From positions 16,921 to 80,920 of the forward strand of contig NZ_AGJL01000001.1 in the NCBI RefSeq assembly GCF_000243455.1: DNA of 64,000 bases. The letters are read 5' to 3'. Position 1 is the stretch's first letter, and each line of letters starts with the position of its first letter. Positions 47,627-56,068 of this stretch are shown in pieces. The position numbers and the translations under genes were made by a program. The DNA comes from Methanotorris formicicus Mc-S-70. GTDB taxonomy: Archaea; AGJL01; Methanococci; Methanococcales; Methanococcaceae. Under the pieces are notes generated by a model. It ran no database searches. It was not told the origin of the DNA and was given only the letters and a program-made list of their open reading frames with translations.

Positions 47627-48601
47627 TTATTTTAATTGACTTGCTTTTTTTATTATATTTACAATTTCAATGATATCATCATCACCAATATTTAGAATAT
47701 CCATCTTTTTTATCTCCACAACAACCCCATTTCTAAGGACTCTATCATACAGTGGGCATTTTGTGATTATAGATTTTCCATTGTCCAATCTTACACAACT
47801 ATCCACAAATTTTGTAACCTCATGTGGATTTTCGTATTCCAAAAATACACAAACTCCCTCTTTGTCTTTAAAATATGCATTTTCCATTTCGCTTTTTATG
47901 ATATTTGAGAAATAGACACATCTTTTGTATACTTTTTTTGCATTTTTTGCCTCTTCCTTCATCAAACCAAAGAAGTTTGGGACTTTATATGTCTTTATTA
48001 ATGCATTTAATTCATCTAATTTATTTGCTTTTTTTAATTTTTCCTTTATTTCTTCATCAAATGCCAAAAATCCCCCATACTCGCAGTTTATAATTTTAGG
48101 ACTTCCCATTGAACATACAACTACATCTCCATACCCACTGTCATCCCCTATCTTTCCAGATACATCTTCCACAAATAAAACTCCAAACTCTTCACAAACC
48201 TTTTTTATCTCCTTTAATGGTTGAGGTGCAAGGTATCCGGCAAGAGAAGTTAAAAATAATGCCTTTGGATTGTATTTTTCAATACTGCTTATTAATTCTT
48301 CAATATCTACAATTCCAAGATTTGTTTTTATTTTTATTGGATTTAGATTTAGCATTTTTGGATATCTTAGGAATCCCCTCCAACTGCCCATATCTGGTAT
48401 GAGGATATTCCCTTCTCCAAGAATATCTTTTACTATTTTTGATACTATGAAAATAGCAGCATTTCCAGAAGGTAAAATTTTTATATTGTCCATATTCTTT
48501 CTTTTTTTTAGTAAATGAGATAAAACTAATTTTAGATGCTCTTCATCTCCTTCCACACTTATTTTACCTTCTAAACATGGCACTCTATGTGGTATTATCA
48601 T
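47627..48601 (-). CDS. PLP-dependent aminotransferase-like protein (DegT/DnrJ type)
   Basis: A 324-residue fold-type I PLP protein. Visible are LPSGNAAIFIVSKIV (about residues 39-53), ILIPDMGSWRGFLRYP (about 63-78), FLTSLAGYLAPQPLKEI (about 114-130), FVEDVSGKIGDDSGYGDVVVCSMGSPKIIN (about 142-171), where SPK would hold the PLP lysine, and YGGFLAF just after. The sequence is divergent from sugar aminotransferases and the substrate is unknown. GGTGATAATT before ATG 48601 sets the start. Divergent from a LysR regulator gene, its probable controller. Confidence 0.65.
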   Translation of the reverse strand: MIIPHRVPCLEGKISVEGDEEHLKLVLSHLLKKRKNMDNIKILPSGNAAIFIVSKIVKDILGEGNILIPDMGSWRGFLRYPKMLNLNPIKIKTNLGIVDIEELISSIEKYNPKALFLTSLAGYLAPQPLKEIKKVCEEFGVLFVEDVSGKIGDDSGYGDVVVCSMGSPKIINCEYGGFLAFDEEIKEKLKKANKLDELNALIKTYKVPNFFGLMKEEAKNAKKVYKRCVYFSNIIKSEMENAYFKDKEGVCVFLEYENPHEVTKFVDSCVRLDNGKSIITKCPLYDRVLRNGVVVEIKKMDILNIGDDDIIEIVNIIKKASQLK

Positions 48602-48699
48602 AATTATCACCATAAGTTTATATATTAGTTTTTCTAATAATGAACACAACAATACTAATGTTGCATGCATATCTTAATTAGTTTATCATGGTGGTTAAA

Positions 48700-49587
48700 A
48701 TGGATCCAAAGGTAAGTTACTTCCAAACATTCCTTGTTGCTTCTAAGACAAAAAGTTTTTCAAAGGCTGCAAAGAAACTTGGGGTAACCCAAGGAACAGT
48801 CAGTAACCATATTGCTGCATTGGAGAAGTTTTTTGATGCTCAGTTGTTTTTAAGGACACCTGAAGGTGTAGACTTAACTCCAGAAGGGAAGATATTGTAT
48901 GAACACTCTGAAAAGATATTGGATTATATAAACAACGCTAAGCAACAAATGAGAATCTTGCATGAGCATCCAGAAGGAACAATAAGGGTTGCAGCAAGTA
49001 CAACACCTGGAGAACATATACTTCCAAGTATTATAAGGGAGTATAGGAAGGAGTTTAAGGACGTTGACTTTGAAATAACTATAACTGATTCAGAGAGATG
49101 CTTTAAGATGCTTGAAGAGGGTAGCGCAGATATTGCCGCTGTTGGGCATTTGTATGATAGGAATTATGATTATGTTGTTATAGGGAAGGACAGACTTGTT
49201 TTAATTGTTCCCCCAAACCACCCACTTACCAAGAAAGGGATGGCGACATTATCAGATATCTTAAAAGAAGATTATATAGATAGGGAAAAAGGTTCTGGTA
49301 CAAGGGAGGTTATAATAAATGCCCTCCAAGATAAGGGTTATTCAATCATGGACTTGCATGTTGTTATGAGTTTGGGTAGTACTTCCTCTGTTATAACTGC
49401 TGTTTCAGAGGGTTATGGGATAAGTATCATATCAGAGATTGCTGCAAAGAAAGCCGCAGAGGCAGGATTGGTTAAAATAATTCCTGTTGAGGATTTGGAT
49501 TTAACAAGATATTTATATTTAGTAAAAGGAAAGAGACCAAAGAACCCAAGTGCTGTAAAATCCTTCTGGGATTTTGTATCTGAATAA
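48700..49587 (+). CDS. LysR-family transcriptional regulator
   Basis: A 295-residue regulator, complete, of the LysR type that is uncommon in archaea. N-terminal winged helix: FLVASKTKSFSKAAKKLGVTQGTVSNHIAALE (about residues 10-41), then a periplasmic-binding-like effector domain with GTIRVAASTTPGEHILPSII (about 92) and GSADIAAVGHLYDR. GGTGG five bases before ATG 48700 sets the start, and ATG 48688 is disfavoured. Its divergent neighbour, the PLP protein, lies 98 bases away with TATA-like sequences in the spacer, the classic LysR arrangement. Confidence 0.92.
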   Translation: MDPKVSYFQTFLVASKTKSFSKAAKKLGVTQGTVSNHIAALEKFFDAQLFLRTPEGVDLTPEGKILYEHSEKILDYINNAKQQMRILHEHPEGTIRVAASTTPGEHILPSIIREYRKEFKDVDFEITITDSERCFKMLEEGSADIAAVGHLYDRNYDYVVIGKDRLVLIVPPNHPLTKKGMATLSDILKEDYIDREKGSGTREVIINALQDKGYSIMDLHVVMSLGSTSSVITAVSEGYGISIISEIAAKKAAEAGLVKIIPVEDLDLTRYLYLVKGKRPKNPSAVKSFWDFVSE

Positions 49588-49729
49588 TTTATAATTTTAT
49601 TTTCAAAAACAAAAATATATAAATTACATAGAAATTATAATAGTACAAAAGTTATTCTTAAAGTTTTTTATATTTGAAAAAGTTAAAACTGTTCCGAATT
49701 GGGTAGAATATTTAAATACAGGTGAAATT

Positions 49730-50473
49730 ATGTTTAAAGCAGTGATCAGTGAAGCAAAGGAGTTTAAAAAGATTATAGATGCCGCAAGCAATCTTTTGGA
49801 TGAGATATGTTTTGAAGTTAGTGAGGATGGTATAAAAGCAAGGGCAATGGACCCATCACATGTTGCCTTAGTAAGTATGGACATACCAAAAGAGGCATTT
49901 GAGGAATATGAGGCAGATGTCCATGATATAGGTATTGACTTAGAGGCATTTAAAAAGATAATGAATAGGGCAAAAGCAAAAGATAAGTTAATTTTGGAGT
50001 TGGATGAGGAGAAGAACAAATTAAATGTAATATTCAAAGGAACTGCAAGAAGAAAGTTTGCCCTTGCATTGTATGATGTCTCATCATCAAACCTCCAAGT
50101 TCCAGATATTGAGTATCCAAATGAAATTTTAATTAAAGCAGGGGCATTTGTAGATGCATTGAAGGACGCTGATTTGGTAAATGACCACGTGGCTTTAAAA
50201 GTTGATGATGGAAAATTTATCATCTATGCAAAAGGGGACTTAAATGAAAGTGAAACAATATTTGAAGAGGATAGTGAGGATATTATTAGCATGAATATTG
50301 GTGAAAATGCAAGGAGTACTTTCAACCTTGAGTATCTGAAGGACATGACAAAGGCAGCATCATCAGACGATATCTTAAAAATCTGCATAGGGACAGACAT
50401 GCCTGTTAAGATTGAGTATGACATTGGAGGGGCTAATTTGACCTTCCTACTCGCTCCGAGAATTGAGTCATAA
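49730..50473 (+). CDS. pcn: DNA polymerase sliding clamp (PCNA)
   Basis: Ring clamp tethering polymerases and other factors to DNA. 247 residues with the two-domain fold visible: [26 protein letters not shown] (about residues 37-62), the inter-domain connector region near IEYPNE, and [19 protein letters not shown] at the C-terminus, where PIP-box proteins bind. ATG 49730 follows AGGTGAAATT. GINS is 38 bases downstream. Confidence 0.97.
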   Translation: MFKAVISEAKEFKKIIDAASNLLDEICFEVSEDGIKARAMDPSHVALVSMDIPKEAFEEYEADVHDIGIDLEAFKKIMNRAKAKDKLILELDEEKNKLNVIFKGTARRKFALALYDVSSSNLQVPDIEYPNEILIKAGAFVDALKDADLVNDHVALKVDDGKFIIYAKGDLNESETIFEEDSEDIISMNIGENARSTFNLEYLKDMTKAASSDDILKICIGTDMPVKIEYDIGGANLTFLLAPRIES

Positions 50474-50511
50474 TCTTCACTATTTTATATAAATTTCAAA
50501 TTGTGGTTGTT

Positions 50512-51102
50512 ATGTATGAAAAGATAAAAAAATTATTTTTTGAGGAGATAAAATCTGATGATTTACTGAATCTTCCCAAAAATTTTTATGAAGATGCAGG
50601 GGAGTATTTAAAAAATAATAGCGATGAAAAAGAAGTAGAGAGGGTAAAATATTATCTAAGAGAACTTAGAAAATTGAGGATTTATAAGGCACTTTATGGG
50701 GATAGAACTAATTTATTAGAAGAGGAAAGGAAGATTTTAGATATCATTGAAGATGTTGAGAAAACTGAAAGTTTAATTGAAGAAAATGTTGATAATATTG
50801 TGGAAGAGTTGGGATTTGATGAAGTTGAGGAAGGGATGAAGATTTGGGGGAATGTCGATGGGGATGTTGGAGTTATAACCCAACCAAAACATATAAATAT
50901 AAAAAAAGATATTGATGTTGTGAGAGTCAACCATAACTTCCCTCCTTTTACAGATGGGAATTATTGTTATATGTTAAAGAAGAATGATGTGGTGGCATTA
51001 AACAGAGAGATAGTAACGATTTTGGAGAAACACAATATAGTAAAGAAGGTGAATGTTTATGAAGATGAAAAAGAAGATAAAAAGGTACTGCCCATACTGT
51101 AA
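50512..51102 (+). CDS. GINS complex subunit (Gins51-like)
   Basis: A 196-residue protein directly after pcn, the usual place of the archaeal GINS gene. A helical N-terminal A-domain ([32 protein letters not shown]) is joined to a small C-terminal B-domain ([31 protein letters not shown], about residues 142-172). GINS links the MCM helicase with GAN/RecJ and polymerase. The ATG at 50512 is preferred over GTG 50503. Its last 44 bases overlap the L44e gene. Confidence 0.72.
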   Translation: MYEKIKKLFFEEIKSDDLLNLPKNFYEDAGEYLKNNSDEKEVERVKYYLRELRKLRIYKALYGDRTNLLEEERKILDIIEDVEKTESLIEENVDNIVEELGFDEVEEGMKIWGNVDGDVGVITQPKHINIKKDIDVVRVNHNFPPFTDGNYCYMLKKNDVVALNREIVTILEKHNIVKKVNVYEDEKEDKKVLPIL

Positions 51103-51340
51103 AAAACACACAGAGCACATTGTAGAGAGAGCAAAAAAGAGGAAAGCAAGTGAATTAACTTGGGGTCAAAGACAATTCAGAAGAGTTTTAAGAGGTTATG
51201 GAGGTTACCCAAGACCTTTACCAGACAACGCTAAGCCAACAAAGAAATTAGATTTAAGATACAAATGTACAGTTTGCGGTAAAATGCACACAAGAGCAAA
51301 CGGTGGATTTAGAGTAAGCAAATTTGAATTAGTAGAATAG
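51059..51340 (+). CDS. rpl44e: large ribosomal subunit protein eL42 (L44e)
   Basis: 93-residue zinc protein of the ribosomal E site. Zinc cysteines [10 protein letters not shown] (about residues 11-14) and CTVCGKMH (about 71-74) are present with the basic core [30 protein letters not shown]. The start at 51059, six bases after AAGGTGA, overlaps the GINS gene by 44 bases in another frame; ATG 51053 is too close to the signal. Confidence 0.95.
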   Translation: MKMKKKIKRYCPYCKKHTEHIVERAKKRKASELTWGQRQFRRVLRGYGGYPRPLPDNAKPTKKLDLRYKCTVCGKMHTRANGGFRVSKFELVE

Positions 51341-51374
51341 TTTGTGAGAATTAAAATTTAAACAAGGTGGGAAT

Positions 51375-51560
51375 ATGGACTTGATACCAACACCAAAAAG
51401 CAAATTCTTAAAAGTCCAATGTCCTGAGTGCAACAACGAGCAAGTGATATTTGGATGTCCATCAACAGTAGTAAAATGTTTAGTTTGTGGTAAAGTATTG
51501 GCAGAGCCAAAAGCATCCAAAGGATTAATTAAGGCAAAAATTTTAGAGGTATTGGGGTAA
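51375..51560 (+). CDS. rps27e: small ribosomal subunit protein eS27
   Basis: A 61-residue zinc-ribbon ribosomal protein with C-x2-C / C-x2-C ligands VQCPECNNEQ and VKCLVCGKVL. AGGTGGGAAT precedes the ATG. It is the last gene of the pcn-GINS-L44e-S27e run; a TATA box for the next operon follows at 51646. Confidence 0.95.
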   Translation: MDLIPTPKSKFLKVQCPECNNEQVIFGCPSTVVKCLVCGKVLAEPKASKGLIKAKILEVLG

Positions 51561-51645
51561 ATTTTATTTTTTTGCTATTTTATTTGTTAAGTTTTTTGTT
51601 GTTGCGTTTTTACAATTATTTTTGAAAAATAAAAATCAAGAAATA

Positions 51646-51655
51646 TTTATATATG
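51646..51655 (+). promoter_or_regulatory. TATA box of the aIF2-alpha operon
   Basis: TTTATATATG, about 95 bases before the aIF2-alpha ATG, in a 182-base spacer between S27e and the initiation-factor gene. Confidence 0.5.
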
Positions 51656-51742
51656 TCTGATTTAAAATTAAAAGTATAAACATTTTAATTTTGTGATAAA
51701 CGTTTTGTTGTAAATTTACTGTTATCATTGGAGGTGTTTTTA

Positions 51743-52528
51743 ATGAGGAGAGATTTTCCAGAAGAAGGGGATATAGTTATTGGAACAGTTATTGATGTTA
51801 AACCTTATGGGGCATTTGTTGAACTTTTGGAGTATCCTGGGAAAGAGGGAATGATACACATTTCAGAGGTTTCATCAGGTTGGATTAAGAATATTAGGGA
51901 TTACATCAAGAAGGGTCAGAGGGTTGTAGCAAAGGTAATGAGGGTCAATGAAGAAAAAGGACAAATCGATTTATCATTAAAGAGGGTAACTGAACAACAA
52001 AAAAGGGCAAAAGTCCAGGAATGGAAGAGATTCCAAAGAGCAGAAAAAATGCTCGAAATGGCTGCACAGAAATTGGGAAAAAGTTTAGAAGAGGCTTGGG
52101 AAGAGGTAGGTTATTTGTTAGAGGAGGAGTTTGGAGAACTTTATGGTGCTTTTGAAGGGCTTGTTATTGAGGGGAAGGAGTTATTGGAAGGTTTGGATAT
52201 CCCACAAGAATGGATAGATGCGTTGTATGATATTGCAAGGGAAAACATTGAATTAACAAATGTTAAGGTTGAAGGATTTGTTGAATTAAAATCATTAGCA
52301 CCAGATGGAGTTAAAATCATTAAAAAGGCATTAACAAATGCTTTAAAAGCAAACCCATATGAGGATGTTGAAGTTGAGATAACTTATGTTGGCTCACCAA
52401 AATACAGAATAGAGGTTATTGCTCCAGATTATAAGAGTGGGGAAGAGGTTTTAAAGAAAGTTGCTGAGAAAGCAGTTGAATACATAGAAAAATACGGTGG
52501 AGAGGGGAAATTCTATAGAGAAAATTAA
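51743..52528 (+). CDS. aif2a: translation initiation factor aIF2, alpha subunit
   Basis: Alpha subunit of the heterotrimer that brings Met-tRNAi to the ribosome. 261 residues: S1/OB domain (IVIGTVIDVKPYGAFVELL, GMIHISEVSSGWIKNIRDYIKKGQRVVAKVM; about residues 10-70), helical middle (EEAWEEVGYLLEEEFGELYGAFEGL) and alpha-beta C-terminal domain that binds gamma. GGAGGTG six bases before ATG 51743 gives a strong start. Nop10 and ArfB follow closely. Confidence 0.96.
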   Translation: MRRDFPEEGDIVIGTVIDVKPYGAFVELLEYPGKEGMIHISEVSSGWIKNIRDYIKKGQRVVAKVMRVNEEKGQIDLSLKRVTEQQKRAKVQEWKRFQRAEKMLEMAAQKLGKSLEEAWEEVGYLLEEEFGELYGAFEGLVIEGKELLEGLDIPQEWIDALYDIARENIELTNVKVEGFVELKSLAPDGVKIIKKALTNALKANPYEDVEVEITYVGSPKYRIEVIAPDYKSGEEVLKKVAEKAVEYIEKYGGEGKFYREN

Positions 52529-52543
52529 TCAAAATGTGAGATA

Positions 52544-52708
52544 ATGAGAATAAGAAAATGCTTAAAATGTGGAAGATATACTTTAAAAGAATTCTGCCCA
52601 AATTGTGGAGAAAAAACCATAATCCCAAAACCTCCAAAATTTTCTCCAGAAGATAGATACGGAAAATATAGAAGGATGCTTAAAAAGTCCTTAAAGAACA
52701 AAAATTAA
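52544..52708 (+). CDS. nop10: H/ACA RNP protein Nop10
   Basis: 54-residue core protein of pseudouridine-guide RNPs, binding Cbf5. Zinc cysteines are [11 protein letters not shown] (residues 6 and 9) and [10 protein letters not shown] (about 18 and 21); the tail [19 protein letters not shown] lies on Cbf5. It begins 15 bases after aIF2-alpha, the normal archaeal order, and implies H/ACA guides in this genome. Confidence 0.95.
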   Translation: MRIRKCLKCGRYTLKEFCPNCGEKTIIPKPPKFSPEDRYGKYRRMLKKSLKNKN

Positions 52709-52722
52709 TTTTTTGGGATAAG

Positions 52723-53394
52723 ATGCAGTTGAGATTATCCTCAGGAAAAATAATAGATGAAAAAGTCCATAATATTGGTATTATTGCACTTGGGTCTTTT
52801 TTGGAGAACCATGGTTCTGCATTACCAATAGATACAGATGCAAAGATTGCCTCATATATTGCTTTAAAAGTATCTATTTTAACAGGGGGGAAGTTTTTAG
52901 GGGTAGTTATTCCTTCAACAGAATATGATTATGTTAAACATGGAATCCATAATAAACCAGAGGAAGTTGTTGATTTTATAAAATTTTTGATAAAAGAAGG
53001 AAAAAAGATTGGCATAAAGAAGTTTTTGATTGTTAATTGCCATGGAGGGAATGTTTTAATTGAAAGATTTTTGAATGATTTGGAAAAGGAATTTAATGTT
53101 GAGATAAAAATGAAGAACATAACCTTTACCCATGCAGCAACTGAGGAGGTTTCTGTTGGTTATGTTGTTGGAATAGTTGATGAAAATAAAATGGATGAGC
53201 ATAACTTTATCAAATATCGTGAAATTGGGATGGTTGGATTAAAAGAGGCAAGAGAAAATAACAAATTTATAGATGGGGAGGCAAAAGTTGTTGAAAAAGA
53301 GGGAGTTAGAATAGATAAAGAACTTGGGAAAAGAATTTTAAATAATGTTACCAAAGAATGCGTTGAAATTGTTAAATTGTGGATTAATAGATGA
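52723..53394 (+). CDS. arfB: FAPy deformylase, creatininase family
   Basis: Removes formate from 2-amino-5-formylamino-6-ribosylaminopyrimidinone 5'-phosphate in archaeal riboflavin and F420 synthesis. 223 residues; metal residues appear in [23 protein letters not shown] (about 22-44, Glu/His/Asp) and [16 protein letters not shown] (about 103-118). The family includes creatininases and MftE; in methanogens the aIF2-alpha / nop10 / arfB neighbourhood is the ArfB locus. The start lies 14 bases after nop10. Confidence 0.85.
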   Translation: MQLRLSSGKIIDEKVHNIGIIALGSFLENHGSALPIDTDAKIASYIALKVSILTGGKFLGVVIPSTEYDYVKHGIHNKPEEVVDFIKFLIKEGKKIGIKKFLIVNCHGGNVLIERFLNDLEKEFNVEIKMKNITFTHAATEEVSVGYVVGIVDENKMDEHNFIKYREIGMVGLKEARENNKFIDGEAKVVEKEGVRIDKELGKRILNNVTKECVEIVKLWINR

Positions 53395-53463
53395 TTCAAT
53401 AGCAAAACATTTATATGGATGAGGTTTATAATCTTTGCAATACAAAATTGGGAGAAAGATAAC

Positions 53464-53931
53464 ATGTGGGAGAATGCTCCATCACACATATGTAGAGGAG
53501 GAGATTTGAGAGGTTTGGCATTTTGCTGTCCACCAATAAAACATTGTCCAATACACAATGCACTCACTATTTTAAAGATGACGCCGGAGGAGTTTATAAA
53601 AATTAAGCAGGACTTTGCAAATAAAACAAGATTAGGAAAGGGAAAAAATATATGTTTTGGAAGTTTGGTTTGGTGTTGCAAGATAACAAAACCATGCCCA
53701 TTTAGAGATGGGGAGATGAAGAGAATAAATATGGGTGAAGATGAATACATGGAGTTAAAAAAGCAACTTGCAGAAGAGATAATTAAAAACTCAAAATTCT
53801 TTGAAGAAAGTTTGAAGGTATTTGAAAAATACGGCATTCCAAAGGACATTGCTGAAAAATGCATCTTAGAAACAGGGGATTTGAAGAAGGCTTATGAAAT
53901 GGCCAAAAAAATTATGGATGAGAAATTTTAA
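53464..53931 (+). CDS. Cys-rich methanogenesis-marker-9-type protein
   Basis: A 155-residue cytoplasmic protein with many cysteines in its first half: SHICRGGDLRGLAFCCPPIKHCPIHNAL and GKNICFGSLVWCCKITKPCPFR. I recall the first block as the signature of a methanogen-restricted marker domain (marker 9), so a metal or cluster centre is likely. The C-terminal half is helical and charged. The function is not established. ATG 53464 is taken because GGGAG precedes it; ATG 53419 would start inside the promoter-like spacer. Overlaps the convergent ATPase gene by 20 bases. Confidence 0.6.
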   Translation: MWENAPSHICRGGDLRGLAFCCPPIKHCPIHNALTILKMTPEEFIKIKQDFANKTRLGKGKNICFGSLVWCCKITKPCPFRDGEMKRINMGEDEYMELKKQLAEEIIKNSKFFEESLKVFEKYGIPKDIAEKCILETGDLKKAYEMAKKIMDEKF

Positions 53932-55264
53932 CATTTAATGCAATATCAAAATCCTCCAAATCAAACACTAAATAATCTTTAAAATTTTCTTTGTTTTTGA
54001 TTTCTTTTCCTATAATGGAATAATATTTTTCGTAATTATCTAGTCCAACAAGTTCTGATTTTCTTTCCAAATCATTAAATATTTTTTTAACATCTCTGTC
54101 TTTCAAATTTCTCCATTTAACTTCAACAAATAATGCCTTTTTCTCTTTTTTATTTATGGCCATTAAATCAATCTCTTCTTCTTTTTTCCACCATCTTCCA
54201 ATGTTTAAAAATTTAAATGGCAATTTATTCATTTTATTCAACTCAATTAAAAACTCCTTAGCAACTTTTTCAAAAACAAATCCCAAATATTGATTATAAT
54301 CAGATTTTATCTCATCAATGTCAAAAATTCCCTCTTCAATCGCAGATAGGTTTGGAAAAATGCATCTAAAATAAAATGCAATAAAATTATCTTTAATGTA
54401 ATATTTTCCTTTTTTTGCCTTTGAACTTTCGGTTATTGGAATTTCCCTCTCAATGAACTCTGTCTCAATTAGATTCTTTAAATATGGTGTTATATCCGAA
54501 TGTCTAAGTCCCAAGTAATTCTTTATCTCCCCAAGTGAATGATTACCAAAGGAAATTGCTTCAAGTATCTTTTTGTAAGTTGTTGGCTCTTCAAACTCAT
54601 ATCTCATCAAAAAATCAACTTCATATCTCAAAAAACTATCAATTCTTTTAATTTCTTCCCCTAAATAATCCCAAAATGGCAGTTTGATTTTTTCAAGATA
54701 ATATGGAATGCCATCAGCAAAACCATAAATCTCAACAAGTTCCTTCCAAGTTGCATTGGGGAAAAATTCCTTTAAATGCTTAAATTTTAACGGCCTAATT
54801 TTTAAAACGCCCGTTTTTCTCCCATAAAGTGGTGATTTATAACTTAAAACTTTCTCTCCCATCATGGATATTGACGAACCAAGAATAATAAGTTTTGTTT
54901 TTGTATCTTTCAAATGAACATCCACAATTCTTTGGAATAAGGAGAGAATATTTGGGTTTTCTTTAATTAAATTTGGAAACTCATCAATAATAATGATTTT
55001 ATCCTTTAAAAAATTAAAATACGCTTCCCAATCCTCTTTGGCATACTCTATTGTTAGAACTACCTTTGATGCGTATCTTTTAAAATGCTTTAAATTATCC
55101 CCCTCAACTGCTAAGTAGTAAATATGCTCTTTGTTTTCTACACTTTTTAATGCTAATTTTGTTTTCCCTATCCTTCTTCTCCCATAAATAACTACAAATT
55201 CAAACTTATTGCTATTAAGCTTCTCATTTAATGCCTTTAACTTTTCCTCTCTGTTGATGAACAT
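53912..55264 (-). CDS. archaeal AAA ATPase with DUF234-type C-terminus
   Basis: 450 residues of the archaeal ATPase family that occurs in multiple diverged copies in methanocaldococci. Walker A is YGRRRIGKTKLALK (about residues 28-41), Walker B IIIDEFPNL (about 92-100), followed by a winged-helix region (SFGNHSLGEIKNYLGLRHSDITPYL) and a C-terminal nuclease-like DUF234 part with EEIDLMAINKKEKKALFVEVKWR (a D-x-E-x-K pattern). Function is unknown, and mobile or defence-related behaviour has been suggested for such families. ATG 55264 is likely; GTG 55273 is alternative. Confidence 0.8.
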   Translation of the reverse strand: MFINREEKLKALNEKLNSNKFEFVVIYGRRRIGKTKLALKSVENKEHIYYLAVEGDNLKHFKRYASKVVLTIEYAKEDWEAYFNFLKDKIIIIDEFPNLIKENPNILSLFQRIVDVHLKDTKTKLIILGSSISMMGEKVLSYKSPLYGRKTGVLKIRPLKFKHLKEFFPNATWKELVEIYGFADGIPYYLEKIKLPFWDYLGEEIKRIDSFLRYEVDFLMRYEFEEPTTYKKILEAISFGNHSLGEIKNYLGLRHSDITPYLKNLIETEFIEREIPITESSKAKKGKYYIKDNFIAFYFRCIFPNLSAIEEGIFDIDEIKSDYNQYLGFVFEKVAKEFLIELNKMNKLPFKFLNIGRWWKKEEEIDLMAINKKEKKALFVEVKWRNLKDRDVKKIFNDLERKSELVGLDNYEKYYSIIGKEIKNKENFKDYLVFDLEDFDIALNVKISHP

Positions 55265-55371
55265 GATAATCACTTAATGATAATTATAATTATAATAATT
55301 GAAATTATCATTTTTATGGATTTTGATAAAATATTTAAACAACAGATTAAAAATTTTGAAAAGGTGATAAA

Positions 55372-56010
55372 ATGATATTTGTAACAGGAATAGACACTGG
55401 TGTAGGAAAAACTTATGTCTCATCAATTTTGGCAGAGAATTTAAAGAAAATGGGCGTTAATGTTGGATATTTAAAGCCAGTTGAGACAGGAGGGAGAGAA
55501 GATACCTTAACTTTAAATATCCTAAAGACAGATGATGATTTGGATTTGATGAACCCCATTAATTTAAAACTTCCTTTGTCCCCAAATATTGCATTTGAAG
55601 TTGAAAACATCCCATTAACTTTGGATGAGATAAAAGAGAAAATAAAGAACGCCTATGAAACTTTAAAAGAGAGGCATGATTTTTTAATTGTTGAAGGGGC
55701 CGGGGGAGTTTGTGTTCCAATAAAAGAGAACTTTTTAATGAGTGATTTGATTAAGTTTTTGGATTTGGATGCAGTTGTTGTTTCACGGCCTAATTTAGGG
55801 ACTATTAACCACACTTTATTGACTGTTGAGCATTTGAGAAATAAGGGGATTAATGTTAGAGGAGTTATTATCAACTGCATAACTGATTTGAGTGAGGTTC
55901 TATATTATGAGAAAACCTTTGAAACAATTGAGAAAGTTGGGAATATTGAGATAATTGGAATTGTTAAAAGTAGGGAAGATTTTGAGATTGATTTTGATAA
56001 AATAATGTAA
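55372..56010 (+). CDS. bioD: dethiobiotin synthetase
   Basis: ATP-dependent ureido-ring formation from DAPA and CO2, the penultimate step of biotin synthesis. P-loop FVTGIDTGVGKTYVSSIL (residues 3-20), YLKPVETGG (about 35), VEGAGGVCVPI (about 105-115) and RPNLGTINHTLLTVEHL (about 139-155) are all typical. 212 residues. GGTGATAAA precedes ATG 55372. It is 36 kb from bioW-bioF, so the biotin genes are split here. Confidence 0.93.
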   Translation: MIFVTGIDTGVGKTYVSSILAENLKKMGVNVGYLKPVETGGREDTLTLNILKTDDDLDLMNPINLKLPLSPNIAFEVENIPLTLDEIKEKIKNAYETLKERHDFLIVEGAGGVCVPIKENFLMSDLIKFLDLDAVVVSRPNLGTINHTLLTVEHLRNKGINVRGVIINCITDLSEVLYYEKTFETIEKVGNIEIIGIVKSREDFEIDFDKIM

Positions 56011-56068
56011 TAATTCTTAATAGCAACCATAAAAAATAAAAAATTGTTAAAAAATTGAAATAACTATT

